Source of the DNA: Eragrostis nindensis
Taxonomy: Eukaryota > Streptophyta > Magnoliopsida > Poales > Poaceae
DNA: 64,000 bases
Reading direction: 5' to 3'
Assembly (NCBI GenBank): GCA_012490785.1
Contig: JAAXCT010000236.1
Location: 730,891-794,890 of the forward strand
The stretch's first letter is position 1. Every line of letters begins with the position of its first letter. Position numbers and translations under genes: made by a program. Positions 1 through 12,800 of the stretch are shown piece by piece. The notes below the pieces were generated by a model. It did not search any database, was not told the DNA's origin, and worked only from the letters and a program-made list of their open reading frames with translations.

Positions 1-424
1 CAGCTTTGCTAGAAACTGTTGGGCGACCATTGGGATAAATATAACCAGGACAATGCAACCTTTGCAAGCTTTCAAATTTTTCAAGAGAAAACTGAAGGTG
101 CCCTTCTACATGGAAATTATAATCCTCATGACTTGGAGTATTTGGACGACGAGAAATGATTGGATTTTCTCAAATGTTGATCCAGTAGTGCAGAATTGCA
201 AGGCAAGGTTTCTACATGAATTTGGCCTCCTGTTGCACAGGGCCAAGAGGAAATACTTCCCAAAGATTGAAGAATGGCTAGAATCTGTTTCTTAATTCTT
301 TTCTTTATTTTCTTTTCTTGTTTCCACCCTTTTCTTTTGTAACTCTTATTGTAAACTTACTTTATTTTTATCTAATATAACCAGTAGGGGGCAACCCCTC
401 CTGTTTCATTCAAAAAAAAAAAAA
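1..424 (+). mobile_element. 3' end of a LINE (non-LTR retrotransposon), cut by the window edge
   Basis: The reading frame from base 2 to the stop at 293-295 gives the last ~97 residues of a plant LINE reverse transcriptase protein. It carries the zf-RVT-like C-terminal pattern: NCWATIGI near the start, then WSIWTTRNDWIF. After the stop come a T-rich 3' UTR, the phrase gggggcaacccctcc and an A run at about 412-424, the usual 3' end of such elements. The 5' part lies outside the window. Family level is clear; the lineage is not. Confidence 0.75.
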
Positions 425-1408
425 CGAAACAAAAGAAAATGTCTGTGGCATTGATTGGTTATATCTGATGAAAATTGATGGGGACAAATAATCCACCATG
501 CTAGCTCTGTCACCACAAATAAATCCATAGCGGAAGAAGACGTTGAGCTAGTCGGATTGATGTAGCATCTTACCACATTTGTAAAAAGGCCAACAAACAA
601 GTCACTTTAGTGGATCGATATGTTACAAGAATTAAAATTCAAAAAGCGAAAATGGCCCACGAATATAAAGTGTGAAAAGTGTATCCACTCAAATACTTCG
701 CTAACCTTGGAATATAGAAATTATTATAAACACCAATAGGCTATGTTTTATTACAAACGTTTTTAGTGTAAATCAAGCCTTTGACAAATGGTGAATCATG
801 AGAACCGCATCCGCCTTTTTTTTATGTTTTGCATTGCAAAGTATTTATGGAAGATAAAAAACCGAATTAATGGTTTCTCGTTAACAAAATTTACAGGGAG
901 AACCTTTAAGCATCAAGAGTTGATGAGAATTGACGCCAACCATGCATACTGTGTCAATCTCTTGAAACGTGACCCATGGAAAAAGACAGACCACCATTAT
1001 TGACGTACCCATTTTGCCTCATATGTCAAAACCCATGCAAGTACGGAGCCACGCACTCATAGATAACGATTTGTTACAAGAAAAAATCAGGAAAAGCACC
1101 GACAATCTCATGCCACAAGAGCAACATGAGCACCACTCATACAATTTCATAAGAAAACTTGGTCTACCAAAGTATCAGCGGTCTCACGTATCCCTTTCCC
1201 CACAACAAAATTTTAGCGGTGAAGAATCATCAGTCCAGTTAACAGACCATGAAAACCTGAGAGACACAGCAACATATCTCGAAAAATCCCACACCATGAT
1301 AACCTTCCACGCAGCCACAAAGGATCACCCTCCTAGTCACACATGCACCCACCATTCCTCTTATTTGCCCTCTATTTACTTATTCCCTCACCCCCACCAG
1401 TAAAGGCC
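425..1408. other. Intergenic DNA upstream of the DUF3339 gene
   Basis: AT-rich sequence without a recognisable gene. Open frames at 788-1003 and 969-1403 have no domain I recognise and no supporting composition. The final part is the promoter region of the next gene. Confidence 0.5.
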
Positions 1409-1418
1409 AATATATATG
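1409..1418 (+). promoter_or_regulatory. Probable TATA box of the DUF3339 gene
   Basis: The run aatatatatg lies about 130-140 bases before the start codon. A transcription start near 1440 would give a ~110-base leader. The position is an inference from sequence only. Confidence 0.5.
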
Positions 1419-1548
1419 GCCTGAGGCCTTGACCCTCTCACACTCCAGCCACGATCTCACACTGGTCCTAGAAGAACAGAAGGAGCACAAGCAGAGCACA
1501 CAGTGGAAGCTTCCTGCAGCTCTCCCCTGCGTCAGAGAGAAGAGGATC

Positions 1549-1758
1549 ATGGCGGATTGGGGTCCAGTGTTCATCGGGCTGGTCCTGTTCATCCTCCTCT
1601 CGCCGGGGCTGCTGTTCCAGATCCCCGGCAAGGGCCGGATCATCGAGTTCGGCAACTTCCAGACCAGCGGCCTCTCCATCCTCGTCCACGCCGTCATCTA
1701 CTTCGCCCTCATCGCCATCTTCCTCCTCGCCGTCGGCGTCCACATGTACCTCGGCTAG
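1549..1758 (+). CDS. DUF3339 small hydrophobic protein, 69 aa
   Basis: The frame starting at ATG 1549 encodes 69 residues beginning MADWGPVFIG and ending HMYLG before TAG. This matches the plant DUF3339 family of ~68-70 residue proteins, which typically start MADWGPV and contain an LLSPGLLFQ(I/L)PG segment. Two membrane helices are visible, at about residues 5-24 and 44-67, joined by a short loop (about 25-43) with charged residues that carries the FGNFQTSG motif. The in-frame upstream start at 1429 is rejected because the extra 40 residues look like 5' UTR and the family begins at MADWG. The gene is intronless and GC-rich. Function is unknown for the family; a membrane location is inferred. 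The 3' UTR probably ends near 1.9-2.0 kb. Confidence 0.9.
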   Translation: MADWGPVFIGLVLFILLSPGLLFQIPGKGRIIEFGNFQTSGLSILVHAVIYFALIAIFLLAVGVHMYLG

Positions 1759-2570
1759 CCGACCAGGCCAGCGGCGGCCGTCCACCGCGGCGATTGAGGC
1801 GGAAGGCCTCTTTCTCTGACCGGCAAGCGTATTACTAGGTACCGTAGCGGAAGCAAGTTCATCTCTGCTGCTGGTTAGCATGTGGTATACTACTAGGAGG
1901 GAATGTGATTTATGGTGGTGTTCTCTGTTGGGTTGTTGATTAATTAATTTCCTACTATTTTTTCAGACATAGTCGTATCTCTTATGTGCAGTACTGCTTC
2001 TCATGATCGATGCTCATGATCTTTTATGTCTCTTATTAGCATGACAGTGTTCGTACTGGCTAATCTTTTTTTTTCGAACAGTGTTCGTACTGGCTAATCG
2101 AGCATCCGTTTTCTTTAGAACCGATCTGCAAAATTCTGTTCAGAGCAAACGTTTTTTTTTTCTCTCTCATCGAAACGTCTGTAACGTTACTGGTGAGTTT
2201 CACGCGACGTTATTCTTGGCGTGAACTGTGTCAATTCCAGCAACTTTCCGTAGTTGGATTAGCATATGTAGGAACCTTAATTACTTTCACCCCTTAATTA
2301 GGTGACATTTTGACAAAGTTCATGTTCCAGCTAATTATCGAAACTACGACCAGTAATCAACAGAACAGCGCTAGTAACCAATGTTCCCCATTCTTTTAGC
2401 TCCTCATGATTTGTAATTTTGCTGCAACTTTATTTGTTCTCAACTTTCATGCCGAACCCTTTCGTATATCATCAACGACGCGAGCAAACATAGATCACTG
2501 TACTCTTTAGTCAATACACACTGGACTGCCTCCGCATCTCCAAAGTACGAAGTAATGGGATGATTGGGTT
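1759..2570. other. 3' UTR of the DUF3339 gene and intergenic DNA
   Basis: No further gene is visible. The first ~200 bases are probably 3' UTR. A 22-bp direct duplication around a T run (2044-2099) is listed separately. Confidence 0.45.
2044..2099 (-). repeat. Micro-insertion: 12 bp with a 22-bp target duplication
   Basis: The 22-bp stretch 2044-2065 is repeated exactly at 2078-2099. The 12 bases between (tttttttttcga) read tcgaaaaaaaaa on the other strand. This looks like the tail of a retroposon integrated with almost no body. Confidence 0.7.
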
Positions 2571-2603
2571 TTGATCGCCATCAAGAAAATGTTCCAGGGG
2601 ACA

Positions 2604-3250
2604 GTTGTTGTCCTACTGATCTATTATCCTGTATTAGCTTTAACTTGGTTTCCTGCGTGCCAAAATCATGGACTCAATCAGTCAAAATCAAGGCGTAATT
2701 TGGACGATCATGGGTCAGAGAACATGAGTTCGTTGGCATGTCCATTCCAAGGATCCCCCAGATCAATTGTTCCTCTGCTACGATAACACAGTAGATTCAG
2801 TCGCTTTCCCTGTCAGCGGTCTTGCTCTAGCTTGCTTATTTATACGTGTTCTGAGATCGACTAACAACTAACGAATGCCAGAAAACGACTACGGAGCATC
2901 AGATAAACCAGTTTGCAGAAATCAAACTTGGTAAAAACCATCACAATGAATATGTTGCAATTCTTTTTCATCATACATCGGCATTCTTTACTTTTGGGTT
3001 GACATAATCGTTAACACACTTCGAAATAAAAGTCAGATTTTTTTTTAAAAAAAAGGTTAATTATTGACGCTCCATTGGTTCAGTTGCACTTGACACTTCT
3101 CTTAAGAGCTAGTGATAAAATCAGTGCAACATGTTTGCAATATTAGAATACTCCGCAAATACTCTGCTCTCTCTGTTTAAACGTTTTTCATTGGGCCCTG
3201 TGTACTGCAGTCAACCAAACCAAATTTGGCCCAGGCAAAATCTAGCCCAT
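2604..3250. repeat. Tandem duplication, unit 1
   Basis: This segment is related over most of its length to 3345 onward. Shared landmarks include cttggtttcc, catggactca, taatttggacga, ggcatgtccattcca, gatcaatt and, further on, ggcattcttta and aatactctg. It lacks the two insertions found in unit 2, so it gives the empty-site sequence. A third partial copy of the gatcaatt block lies at about 3255-3310. Confidence 0.65.
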
Positions 3251-3971
3251 TCCTTGGAGCCCCCCTGATCAATTCTCTTGATAACCCAGATTCAGCCCTT
3301 TTTCAATGTCCTACTTAACAAGGTAGATTCTTCTTCTATGAGTTTGTCCTGTTTTGGCTTGGTTTCCATCGTGGCAAAACCATGGACTCATCAATAAAAA
3401 AATGCAGACATAATTTGGACGAAGATGGGTTAGAGAACAATAGTTTGTGAGATGGCATGTCCATTCCATGGATCCCCTGGATCAATTGCTCCTCTGATAT
3501 GATAAAACAGTAGATTCAATCGTTTTCTATGTCGGCTGGCTGGCTGGCTCTAGTTTGCTTATTGCTACTCTGTTATGAGATTGCCTAACGCCTAAGGAAT
3601 GCTTCTCTCTTCTTTTTTTCCCCTCAAACATACAAAAGAACCGTGTATCGTTCTATTATAGGGAAAAAACTGTTTGTACAAGGACCCCTCATGCTAGGAC
3701 CATGGCAAGAGGTATCATAACATACACAAGAGTTTGTATTATGATCAAACAGTAATGGACAACCAAGGCATGACCTAACTCTACTTCATTTTGGCTTAGT
3801 AGCTGCCCAAGACCTCCTCGAGCACCAGAGTTGTGTATCAAGTCTCAAGCTATGCAATTAGTTATCATCATAAATTGGCATTCTTTAATTTTCGATTGAC
3901 ATAGTCTTGAATGCCTTTAGTAATAAAAATCAGAACATTTTTTTTGTTATACACTTCTCTTTTAAGTGTTA

Positions 3972-4533
3972 GGGCCCCTTTGGATTGAAGGATTTTTGGA
4001 GGAAAAATGGAGGATTCCAATTCCTATAGGGATAGGTACTGTTCATGCCTTTGGAATGGAGGAATGGAGCAAAGGAAAAGTGAAGGAAATTTTCCTATGG
4101 TGGTGATTTCATAGGAAGAATGGAGGAAAGGAAACATTGGGTCAGACCTCTTTTTTCAATTCCTGTGGCATAGGATCGAGGCAAAGTGCTGCTTAGCTGC
4201 TCGTAATGAAAACTTGAGCATCACCACCTGCCGCTTTACACAGAACTACAAATTACTTGTACCTGATAGTTATATGTAAAGAAAACGGCCACCTGGGCAA
4301 GGGGGAAAAATGTATGAAGTCCATCCCTCGCATGATCGGTAGTTACAGTAATCATAACATCAAGGCACTGTTCACTACTAACATTTCCTATGGTTTTCCT
4401 GTGAGCCATCCAAAAGACCGTTTCTATAAAATTCCTGTGTTTTTCAGTCCTCTGTTTTGCATATGCATTCTTATCCTATTCCTGTGTTTTTCCTATTCCT
4501 GTGTTTTTCCAATCCTGCATTCCAAAGGAGCCC
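3972..4533. mobile_element. Tourist-like (PIF/Harbinger) MITE, 562 bp
   Basis: The left end gggcccctttgga and the right end, read in reverse as gggctcctttggaatgcagg, form terminal inverted repeats. TTA flanks the element at 3969-3971 and 4534-4536, as expected for a Tourist/PIF target duplication. The inner part has repeats of ttcctgtgttttt. The related unit 1 is uninterrupted at this point, which independently marks the insertion. Confidence 0.8.
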
Positions 4534-4603
4534 TTAGTGACAAAATCAGTTGCGATTATATCTCCAAGATTAGATCACTCTGCAAATACTCTGTTCCCCG
4601 GGA

Positions 4604-5155
4604 CCTCCTATACATAGGGCGTCCTACAGGATTCGATTTATAGGTTAGCCCAATAGCCCATCAAATTTGGCCCACTTAAAACAACTTAGCTTACCAACTA
4701 ACCGTCAACATTTTTAAACAACAGTTTCAACATTTTCGTAAGCTTATGTCAACATTTCCAAACAACAAAGTCCACATTTCGCCAAAAATGTTGACATAGC
4801 ACATAAAAAATGTTGACACGGTACATTCAAAATATTGACGAAAAATTCGAATTTCAAAAAATATCCATATTGGATCTCATTTTGTAGCATTAATTCCAAA
4901 CAACATCATGCTTTAAACGGATTCAAAAACGGACTTACGGTTTAAGAGAAAAATACGTTTAAAGTTTGAAATTCATTTTCTTTTCTCCCTCCTCCCACCC
5001 GTTCCAATAAAAACGCGCCACGTGTCACCCAGTTGTCCTCCCCCTCTCAGCCCGTAGCGCATGTGGGCCGTTGGATTGCCTCCCGCACTAATCTTAAAGC
5101 ATTCTATTAAAAGGATTTTGTAGGGCGGGCTACCTATAGGATTCACGGTATTTAA
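4604..5155. mobile_element. Probable second MITE-like insertion with tcaacatttt motifs
   Basis: Sequence with no counterpart in duplication unit 1, rich in gtcaacattt and its reverse complement aaatgttgac (4700-4850), so it can fold back. The ends (cctatacatagggcgtcctacaggatt; gggctacctataggatt) are only loosely inverted and I see no clear target duplication. Class unknown. Confidence 0.4.
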
Positions 5156-5273
5156 ATACTGCAGTATCGACTAAATAAAATTGGGCCCAGTAAAATCCAG
5201 CACTTGTATTTGGTCCATCGAGGTGGGCTCAAAAAAACAAAAATTGGTCCATCGAGGAATGACCTGAACTTAC

Positions 5274-5320
5274 CCAGTCAAACTGGGCCAGATTTCCAGT
5301 CAAACTGGGCCAGATTTCCA
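5274..5320. repeat. 22-bp tandem repeat, two copies
   Basis: The unit ccagtcaaactgggccagattt occurs twice in succession. Minor local duplication. Confidence 0.65.
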
Positions 5321-5339
5321 TACCAACTTGGCCCATCGA

Positions 5340-6418
5340 GGAATGGCCCGAAAAATCAGGTCGTTTGCTCCCTGAAGGTTTCACTTTCACAGACGTCAGA
5401 CAAGGATTTGAAGGTTTGGATTCAAGTTGTCCCGTGTTTTCTATACATGCATAAATTTTGCTACAATGCACGCAAACAACTAATCTCCCTCTGGGTTTTA
5501 TTGATGGCGCTGGGAAAACTTGGTTAGCTTAAAAGTAAACCAAACATGCATGTCGTACTAGCCTCATCAATAAAAACACGGAGTGAGCACATAATTGAGA
5601 ACAGAACAGAATGAATCAACTAAACAATCTACACAACATCCACCACCCCAATCGTCCAGGGGACAGGAGTCAAAGTTTCCACTTAACATTTTTTTTTCTT
5701 TTGAGGAATCAATATAAGCCAACCTGAAAATTTAATTCCATCAAAGTACAGTTAAAACACCAGCTGAAGGAACAGACTGATACAACCACTCTCCATTGAG
5801 CCTTAGAAAAAGGGGGGGAGCCACTCTAACCATACAAGACACATACATGGGACGCACAAGGTCACAACTAAAACACCACGGGAATTGAAGGAACAGACTT
5901 TGGTGGATCCATATATCTTTGCCATTGTTGAGGATCTCCAAGAGATGATCTTTCTTCATATCTCCTTGATATTGGGCTTTTGGGGAGATTTCTTTATGGC
6001 GGGGAAAAAACCTCACATTTTCTAGACCTAAACCGAACCTTGCCATCACCGTCAGAAGTATGTTGCCGATTGCCAATATGCCCCACCACCAAGAACTTGG
6101 CTTGCCAAGTTCACACTGAACAAACGAGGAAATCAACTGCAGCCTTCATCTGACCAAGGTATGGACTTACGCACACCCTAGCAGTCTGGTCGGCATCCTT
6201 GTCGACGGACTCCAACGCCCTCCGAGGGGAGGAAGCCTTGAAGGAGGGATGACTGTCTAAAGGGAACGAGGAAAAAGACCTCGCTGACCAGGCTTCAGAC
6301 TGCAGAGGCAACTCCACTTGTCAACATCTCTGACCAAAAGCATTCTGCAGGTGCAACTCAGCAGATAAAAACTCAGCAGCAACTCAAAATTAGAACCGCT
6401 AATTTTCACCCTGCGCTA
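5340..6418 (-). other. Probable 3' UTR and downstream flank of the SPL gene
   Basis: No independent gene is recognised. Minus-strand frames at 5741-6136 and 6111-6317 have no known domain and directly follow the SPL stop codon, so the part nearest 6418 is most likely 3' UTR. The 3' end of the transcript cannot be fixed from sequence alone. Confidence 0.4.
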
Positions 6419-6894
6419 CTACTGCCAAGGGAGTGGCAGGGCTTGCGAAGGGTCCTCAAACACAGCATCAGGAACAAACGCATGGTGGCCAACACCAGAT
6501 GCATATGCAAGGGCAGCAGCAGTTGCAGTTGTATCCTGTGATGCAGCAGTAATGCAAGCAAGTGACGAGGTAACCTGTGCGTGGCCTGCAGTTTGGGAGG
6601 GATGATGCAGCGACGATGACAGAAGAGAGAGAGCACACTCAGGGCCTAGCGTGCCGGGGAGAGCGTTGCATATGCTGCTGGTTCTGGTGTGGCTGTTATG
6701 CTCGGCCAGAAGATTAATTGGGCCGGGTGCATTGAGCATGATACCACTGTCCTGAGAGAAAGGGAACTGCTTTTGTGCCTTGAAGGTTCCTGAGAATGAG
6801 ATGGAGAAGGTCCGCTGACGATCAACCACATGCATGCTGCCAGAATGCTGCCCGGATCTTGGAGTTGATTGTTGATAGATTGCAAATTGATTCA
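6419..6894 (-). CDS. SPL: SPL exon 3 (C-terminal region with miR156 site)
   Basis: Starts after acceptor TTTGGCAG and completes V160, then NQFAIYQQ. It runs to a TAG stop after the last residues ALPLPWQ. The region is low in recognisable domains, as usual for SPL C-termini, apart from the miR156-target peptide ALSLLS. Confidence 0.85.
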
Positions 6895-9800
6895 CTGCCA
6901 AATAACACATCTGTCATCAAATTTGTTGTTTCACTATTGTAAACCGGGTAAGTTTGATAACACATTAATGCCATCTGAAAAAATCAATCAGAGTTGGCTA
7001 CCACCCAATAATATAAGGATTTCAAGGAACAGAGATGTCACAGTTTACAAACAAAAATAATGGACAGCCTTTCCTCACATTAAAAAGGATTTGAATATAT
7101 ATACGTTGTCTTCTATTATTAAGAAATAGACTAATACATTAATAATGATATATATAGGAACATTACTAATGTATCTAAACTGAGTTGGAGAACTCTGGAG
7201 TGTAAGTACTGAATTACCAATATGTTCAACTTAACACAAGCTGAAATGTACATACCTTGGCCGTATGGAATGAAACCGCCCAAGTTCATAATGTCATGCT
7301 GTGGTTTTCTTCGACGCCTATTATGGCCATCCAAACGCTTCCTGCAACTTCTCTTCCCCTCGTCAAACTCAGAAAGCATGTGAAATCTGCAAGTAAGAAC
7401 AGTAAACCACCTTCAGGAGAACTCTTTCCACCTGGTACCATATATTTAGCTACAAACCAAAGTTTTTGTTTGTTCGGACTGATGTCATACGGGATTTACA
7501 GATATATTTTGGTAAAGCATATTAATAACACACAACTAATTTGAAGAAACATATCGCGGACTTGTTATATTTACCGACTTGGTTGGCTATGCATGACATA
7601 TGATCATATATTCCAATTTAAGAGCATCTCATGAATTTGTAAAACCTTAATAGGAGAGAAATCAAGTTCAAGAGCCTTGCAAATGCGTATGAAATGCTGT
7701 TCTCAAATAAGCGCAGGTAAATAAGCGCAGGATGTCTCTTGTTTCATTCCATCTACCAGACCAACTTATACTAGAAACCCCCTCGGAGGAAAACAATTTC
7801 TATCTTAGCTCTTATCAGTGTTTGTTCCCTGCTTGTTACAGAATACTGGGATGTGATCAGTCCCTCAATAGCACCCGATGCTGTTATTATTGATGCACTT
7901 CAAGCCATATAGAAACACCAACAGGTTACATTGTATATGAAGATTGTTGTGTTGGATGAGTGGTAAATTTGGACAACAGGACAGCAAAATGCTGGTCCAA
8001 CATAACCGTTAAAAATGTGCTAAGGTAAGAGTTCTATAAATTAAACTTTACCATGGCTACCCATATAGAAAAGAATTATAATATTTTACTATTCCCATTG
8101 TAAATGTTTATGATCTGTTAATTAAAATATCACTTCGCAATGGGGCTTGTCACAAAAACAAAAGAAAAGAAAAAATGGAGAAGGATGCGGCATAAATAGC
8201 GCAAGACAATGGAGTAAAATCTGGGGTTGAAGCAATGGTTAACGATTTTCGTGAACTTGGAAGAGTCTTTTTTGTTTGCTGTGAAGTTTTGCCTCTATTT
8301 GCTCCCTATTGGTTCAGGTTGCCTCTTTTGTCAACTTCATATACTTTCTTCATTTGATACTTTTATCATGATATTGTGACATTATGAGAAGCCATGACGC
8401 AGATCAAATACATGATGTTTTTGTCCTGTATGTATTGTTGATTAGCATCTACATCAAAGTTGTGAGGTGGACAAAGCTCTCCTGCGTGTTCGATAAAAAA
8501 AAAAAAGCTGCGAGGTGGAACACTGAATTTTCTTCTAATGACACGAAATAGATGTCCAACAAATATGTGACGCGCCAAAGGTCATAACTAAAGGATTATC
8601 AAATAGCACACTGAAAGGTTGGAAGTTGGCACTTCTTCAACTTGGCTGTGAAGTATATGGTTATCAGACAGAGCATTGACACAAGAAAAATTTCAGAAAA
8701 AATACAATTAAGACTAGAGGATTATAGGAAAATTTGACTCTAGATAACTAAAAGAGTTCAGGATTTCCACTTTCACTAGAAAATCAATACTGCACTACCA
8801 GGCACCACATAATAATAGACATTCCGCCAACACAATTAGCATATTGAAGAATTATAATTTCAAAGAGTGGTGGGAATAGCATAGATGCCCTTCCCTTCAG
8901 CACATGCCTGGATTATATTAGGTTCAGTTGAGCATGAAAACCTATTTTCACAAAGGGCATATGCAGCTTTCATTCATCTTCTCCATAAAAAAATATCCAA
9001 GTAACTATACTTGAGAACACATGGTACATTCTAGAGAATAACAGAACTTTTATGAGATGGTTGAGAATGCATGATACAGTCTAGAGAATAACAAAACTTT
9101 TATGAGATGGTCTAAAGATCTCAATCGAACTTCCGGAAAAGACTACTGGGATTGCCTTCTCTATTATAACTTAATAAATTCAATTTCTATGGATACAATA
9201 GCACGCACACTGGTCACTTGATCAGGCAGCAGCAAGCATGAACTGAGAGTCTGAGACAGAACTCTCAGATGACTGGAGTTTGCACTTCACATGGTCTGTT
9301 GACTGAGCTTTTTTTTTTTTTGAGGGAATAGAATGAGCAGAAATTATTGTAGAGCCTTTTGGTGTAAATAACCCCAAAGTACCACCCCTAAATTTGATGA
9401 CTCAGCAGTTTTATTTCTTCTTGAAGGTCTATTGATTTTAAATGCATGACCAGTCATTCCATCATATATCTTGGGAGCTCGAAAAGCATAAAGGTATACA
9501 GTTCTTCACACCATATAGATCCCTCATGCATATGTGAGCATCAACATAACTTTTTTCTTTTTTTTGGAAACGAGCATCAACATAACTAATGAAAATGAAT
9601 ACCGTCTTTGTTTTAAAGATTTCTGTGAAAGCAAAATTTACAATGAAATCGACCTGATCTGGATCAACCATTGTTCATGGGATTAGGAAGTAGTGCATCA
9701 TCAGGTAAGAGGACGATCCTAACAGCGAAGAATATGATCACAAAGATGTTATATTGACTTAGTCATATGAAATTCACTTTGTTACCTCTTACCTGATGAT

Positions 9801-12800
9801 GTTTATTTCCTTTATCTTCACTTTACTTACTGTTCCAAATTATAACATAGTTACCTCTTCTTTATATATTGCACATGTAAAATGTTTGCTGTAACTTTTA
9901 CCCAAAAAAAAAAAAAAGAGGATAGGGTTCAAGAATTCAGTTAAACTAAAACCAAAAACAAATATTGCTCTAAAGTGTATTGTTGAAGAAAACGAAAATG
10001 AAATATAGGAGGGCAATTGGGGAAAAAGGTGAGCATGCGGATGTTTCACTTATCACGGGTTTATCCTTGTTAAAATAATGTACATCCAGTTACGTAATAA
10101 ACTAATTTACTGTCTTCCAATGCCAAGCCATACTGCAAATAGAATATATTATTACTGTATTCACGATAAGTACAACTACAAATGTATAGCCCTAAGTGGT
10201 ATCCCCTAGAGGCTAGTCGGAGAGATGATTTTGATCAGATTATCCATTTTATTCGTGAGTCCATTTTAGACACATTATAAACAATCTATATTTGCACCTC
10301 AGTATTTGCTTTATTGAGCTTATAACTAACTAGGCATACATAAGGGAAGCTAATTCAACAATAAACATAATTAAGCATATCCCCTTTTCTCTCACCCCCA
10401 TAATTCTGCCTCACCAGTCACCATATTATCTCTACTCATAACAATTAATCGCTCTCGCCTCTTAAAAGTGCAACGGCGAAGACTCAATACGACACGATGA
10501 GGCAATGGATGAAAGTGTGACGTGAATGGTCAACATGTTTCAGGCACACTGTTGGAAAACAAAAACACATTCAACGGATATATTATGTTATCTTAGTGTG
10601 TTAATTAATCCGTATCGCGTCTGAAACCACCAAATAGGAACCGTGACCTATTTGTTCCATTCTAATTCCAATCAATATAAAACTCATACGTAGAACTTCA
10701 GAACACAAATTACATATAGTAGTTGGCACATGGTATTTGATATTCAAGCATGTTGTCATTCCCAAGCATCTGGAGGCTCAAGCTCGGCAGCTAAACATTG
10801 ATACACACACAAAGCTTGGATCCACTCTTCCTTGAGATAAGGAAATCACAGTGATTATATGAGGCAGCAGCTCAGTGCACATCTGAATCAAAGAGGTTGT
10901 CTTCAGGCCGGTAAAGCAGACCAAAGTCAGTGAGGCGTTCTTCAGGCAGTATAAGTAGTTAAGTACAGTAGAAACATGATTATATAAGTGGAATTTTACC
11001 AAAACTGGAGACTATTCAACTGGAACAACCAATATTGCCTGTCCGTTGAGAGTAGTACTCTGGCCGGCCTACAATATTGTTTGGGATCATGTCATACCAA
11101 AGAGACAATGAATTTTCCTTTGGTTCAACCCTTTGGGACAGACTGAACACCAATGCCAATAGAATGAAGAAGCAATGGTTACAATCTGACTGATCGATTG
11201 CACACATTCTGCTGCACTGCTACGTAACCATTAGCCAACTTAGTTTGGTACAAGCTTGGCCTCAGACAAATAGCACTGCAGCCCAACGTTGTTCTACAGT
11301 TCATTGAAAAGGAGACTCCAACATTCACTCAATCCATGCGAACGATGTGGTCTATCTTCTTTGCACCTTGTGCAAAGGAATTATGGCTTGCCTGCACTAA
11401 GCCAGTCTTTAAACCAATTGCTGCACATTGGTAGTACAGCTCTATCCCAACATCAGAGACTCCAATTTATTATGGATCTGAAGGTCCAAAGCTATCTTAG
11501 CTAGGGATAATCAGTTTTTGTGATGTTTCTTTGTTTCTATACTAACTGTTGTTTGTATTTGTATTGATTCCTTGATCGCAGAGCGATAAATGTAAATATA
11601 TAAGGTAGCGGTCTACTTCCTTTTTCGTGCAAAAAAAAAAAAGATGCCTCGTTGTAGGTTCCCAAAAGGAGTATGGCTCAATTCATAGTTGTTTGAGCTT
11701 CATAATACGTTTCATAATAAAATTCATAAGACTTTCTTCGAGAATAGCAAACTTTAATAAGATTTTTTTTGAAAAATACTTAGACAATACCTAAAAGAAA
11801 TTTAGATTATGAAAAAGTAACTAAGCCACATATTTTATGCAATTCATGGAATCTTGAGTGGTCTTCATTCAGTTGACCATATTCCCTTCCATGAAAGTAC
11901 AAAAAGGTCTCTCATTTAGAGTCCCAGCAAGGAAGTTGACCATTAGAGTGAAGATCACTGAAGCTGCTAAAATGCGGCATGAAAATGGATGGCTTTTAAA
12001 CAACTTAAATAGCTGTATCCTAGGTGTCTTATCGAGTACAGAGCTGAACTATAATAATTACTTTAATATTCTGTAAAATGGTTTTGATTGTTTTAACGGC
12101 TTTGTTGTTCTTGTTCTGATTGGAATGATGTATTGCTGGAATCGGATCACTCAATGAATATAATAGAATATCACCTAATTAGACTACACATAAGACATGA
12201 ATAAAATCCATAAGATAAATATCATTGACAGGATCAAAGATGTCAACCGGATGAGACATTTTAAAAAACTATATTTGGCTAAGGTATTAAAAAAATGACA
12301 GGATTCACTTGTCACTCACAGTTCCTATTCTTTCCTTCTACTAGTTAGCACTGCTAGTCTTCTCTTCGATGAAATCTTGGATAAAAAATTCAATATGTGG
12401 AGCCAGATTTTTATGAAAGCTGAATCAAAAAGATCTTTCAAGACACATCATAAAATGCTGAGCACTGGTACTTATTTGGAATCAAAGATTCAAAATGTAA
12501 ATATCTTTCAAATCGTAGCGTTCGAATCGTAATTGCACCTAACATTCCATGTTCTTTTCATTTAGGGACTAAGAAGTAATGTATCGTGAGAACATAAAAT
12601 CTTCTACTTATAATCACCCATAAGTAGTCATGAAACTTGCTTTGAGGGTTAAAAATAAATCAAGCAGCACATGCTAGCAAGGGTCTTTCAATTGTACCTG
12701 ACAATCATGGTGCAGTCAGAGTGATAATGTCTACTCTTGAGTCTCTAGGACGTTTTACATTCATGACGCATTGTTTCCGGGAAGGTTGTCCCCTCTCAGT

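Larger units (their letters stand above)
3345..5200. repeat. Tandem duplication, unit 2, expanded by two insertions
   Basis: Homologous to unit 1 but interrupted by the MITE at 3972-4533 and by a second repeat at about 4604-5155. The homology resumes after each. No coding potential is evident. Confidence 0.6.

Noticed and set aside
969..1403. 144-codon open frame upstream of the DUF3339 gene
   Set aside because: No domain or composition support, overlaps the promoter and TATA region, low-complexity His/Thr/Ser ending.
1468..1881. Minus-strand and alternate-frame ORFs over the DUF3339 gene
   Set aside because: Shadows of a GC-rich coding sequence; acidic or Pro/Arg-rich translations typical of the antisense of such genes.
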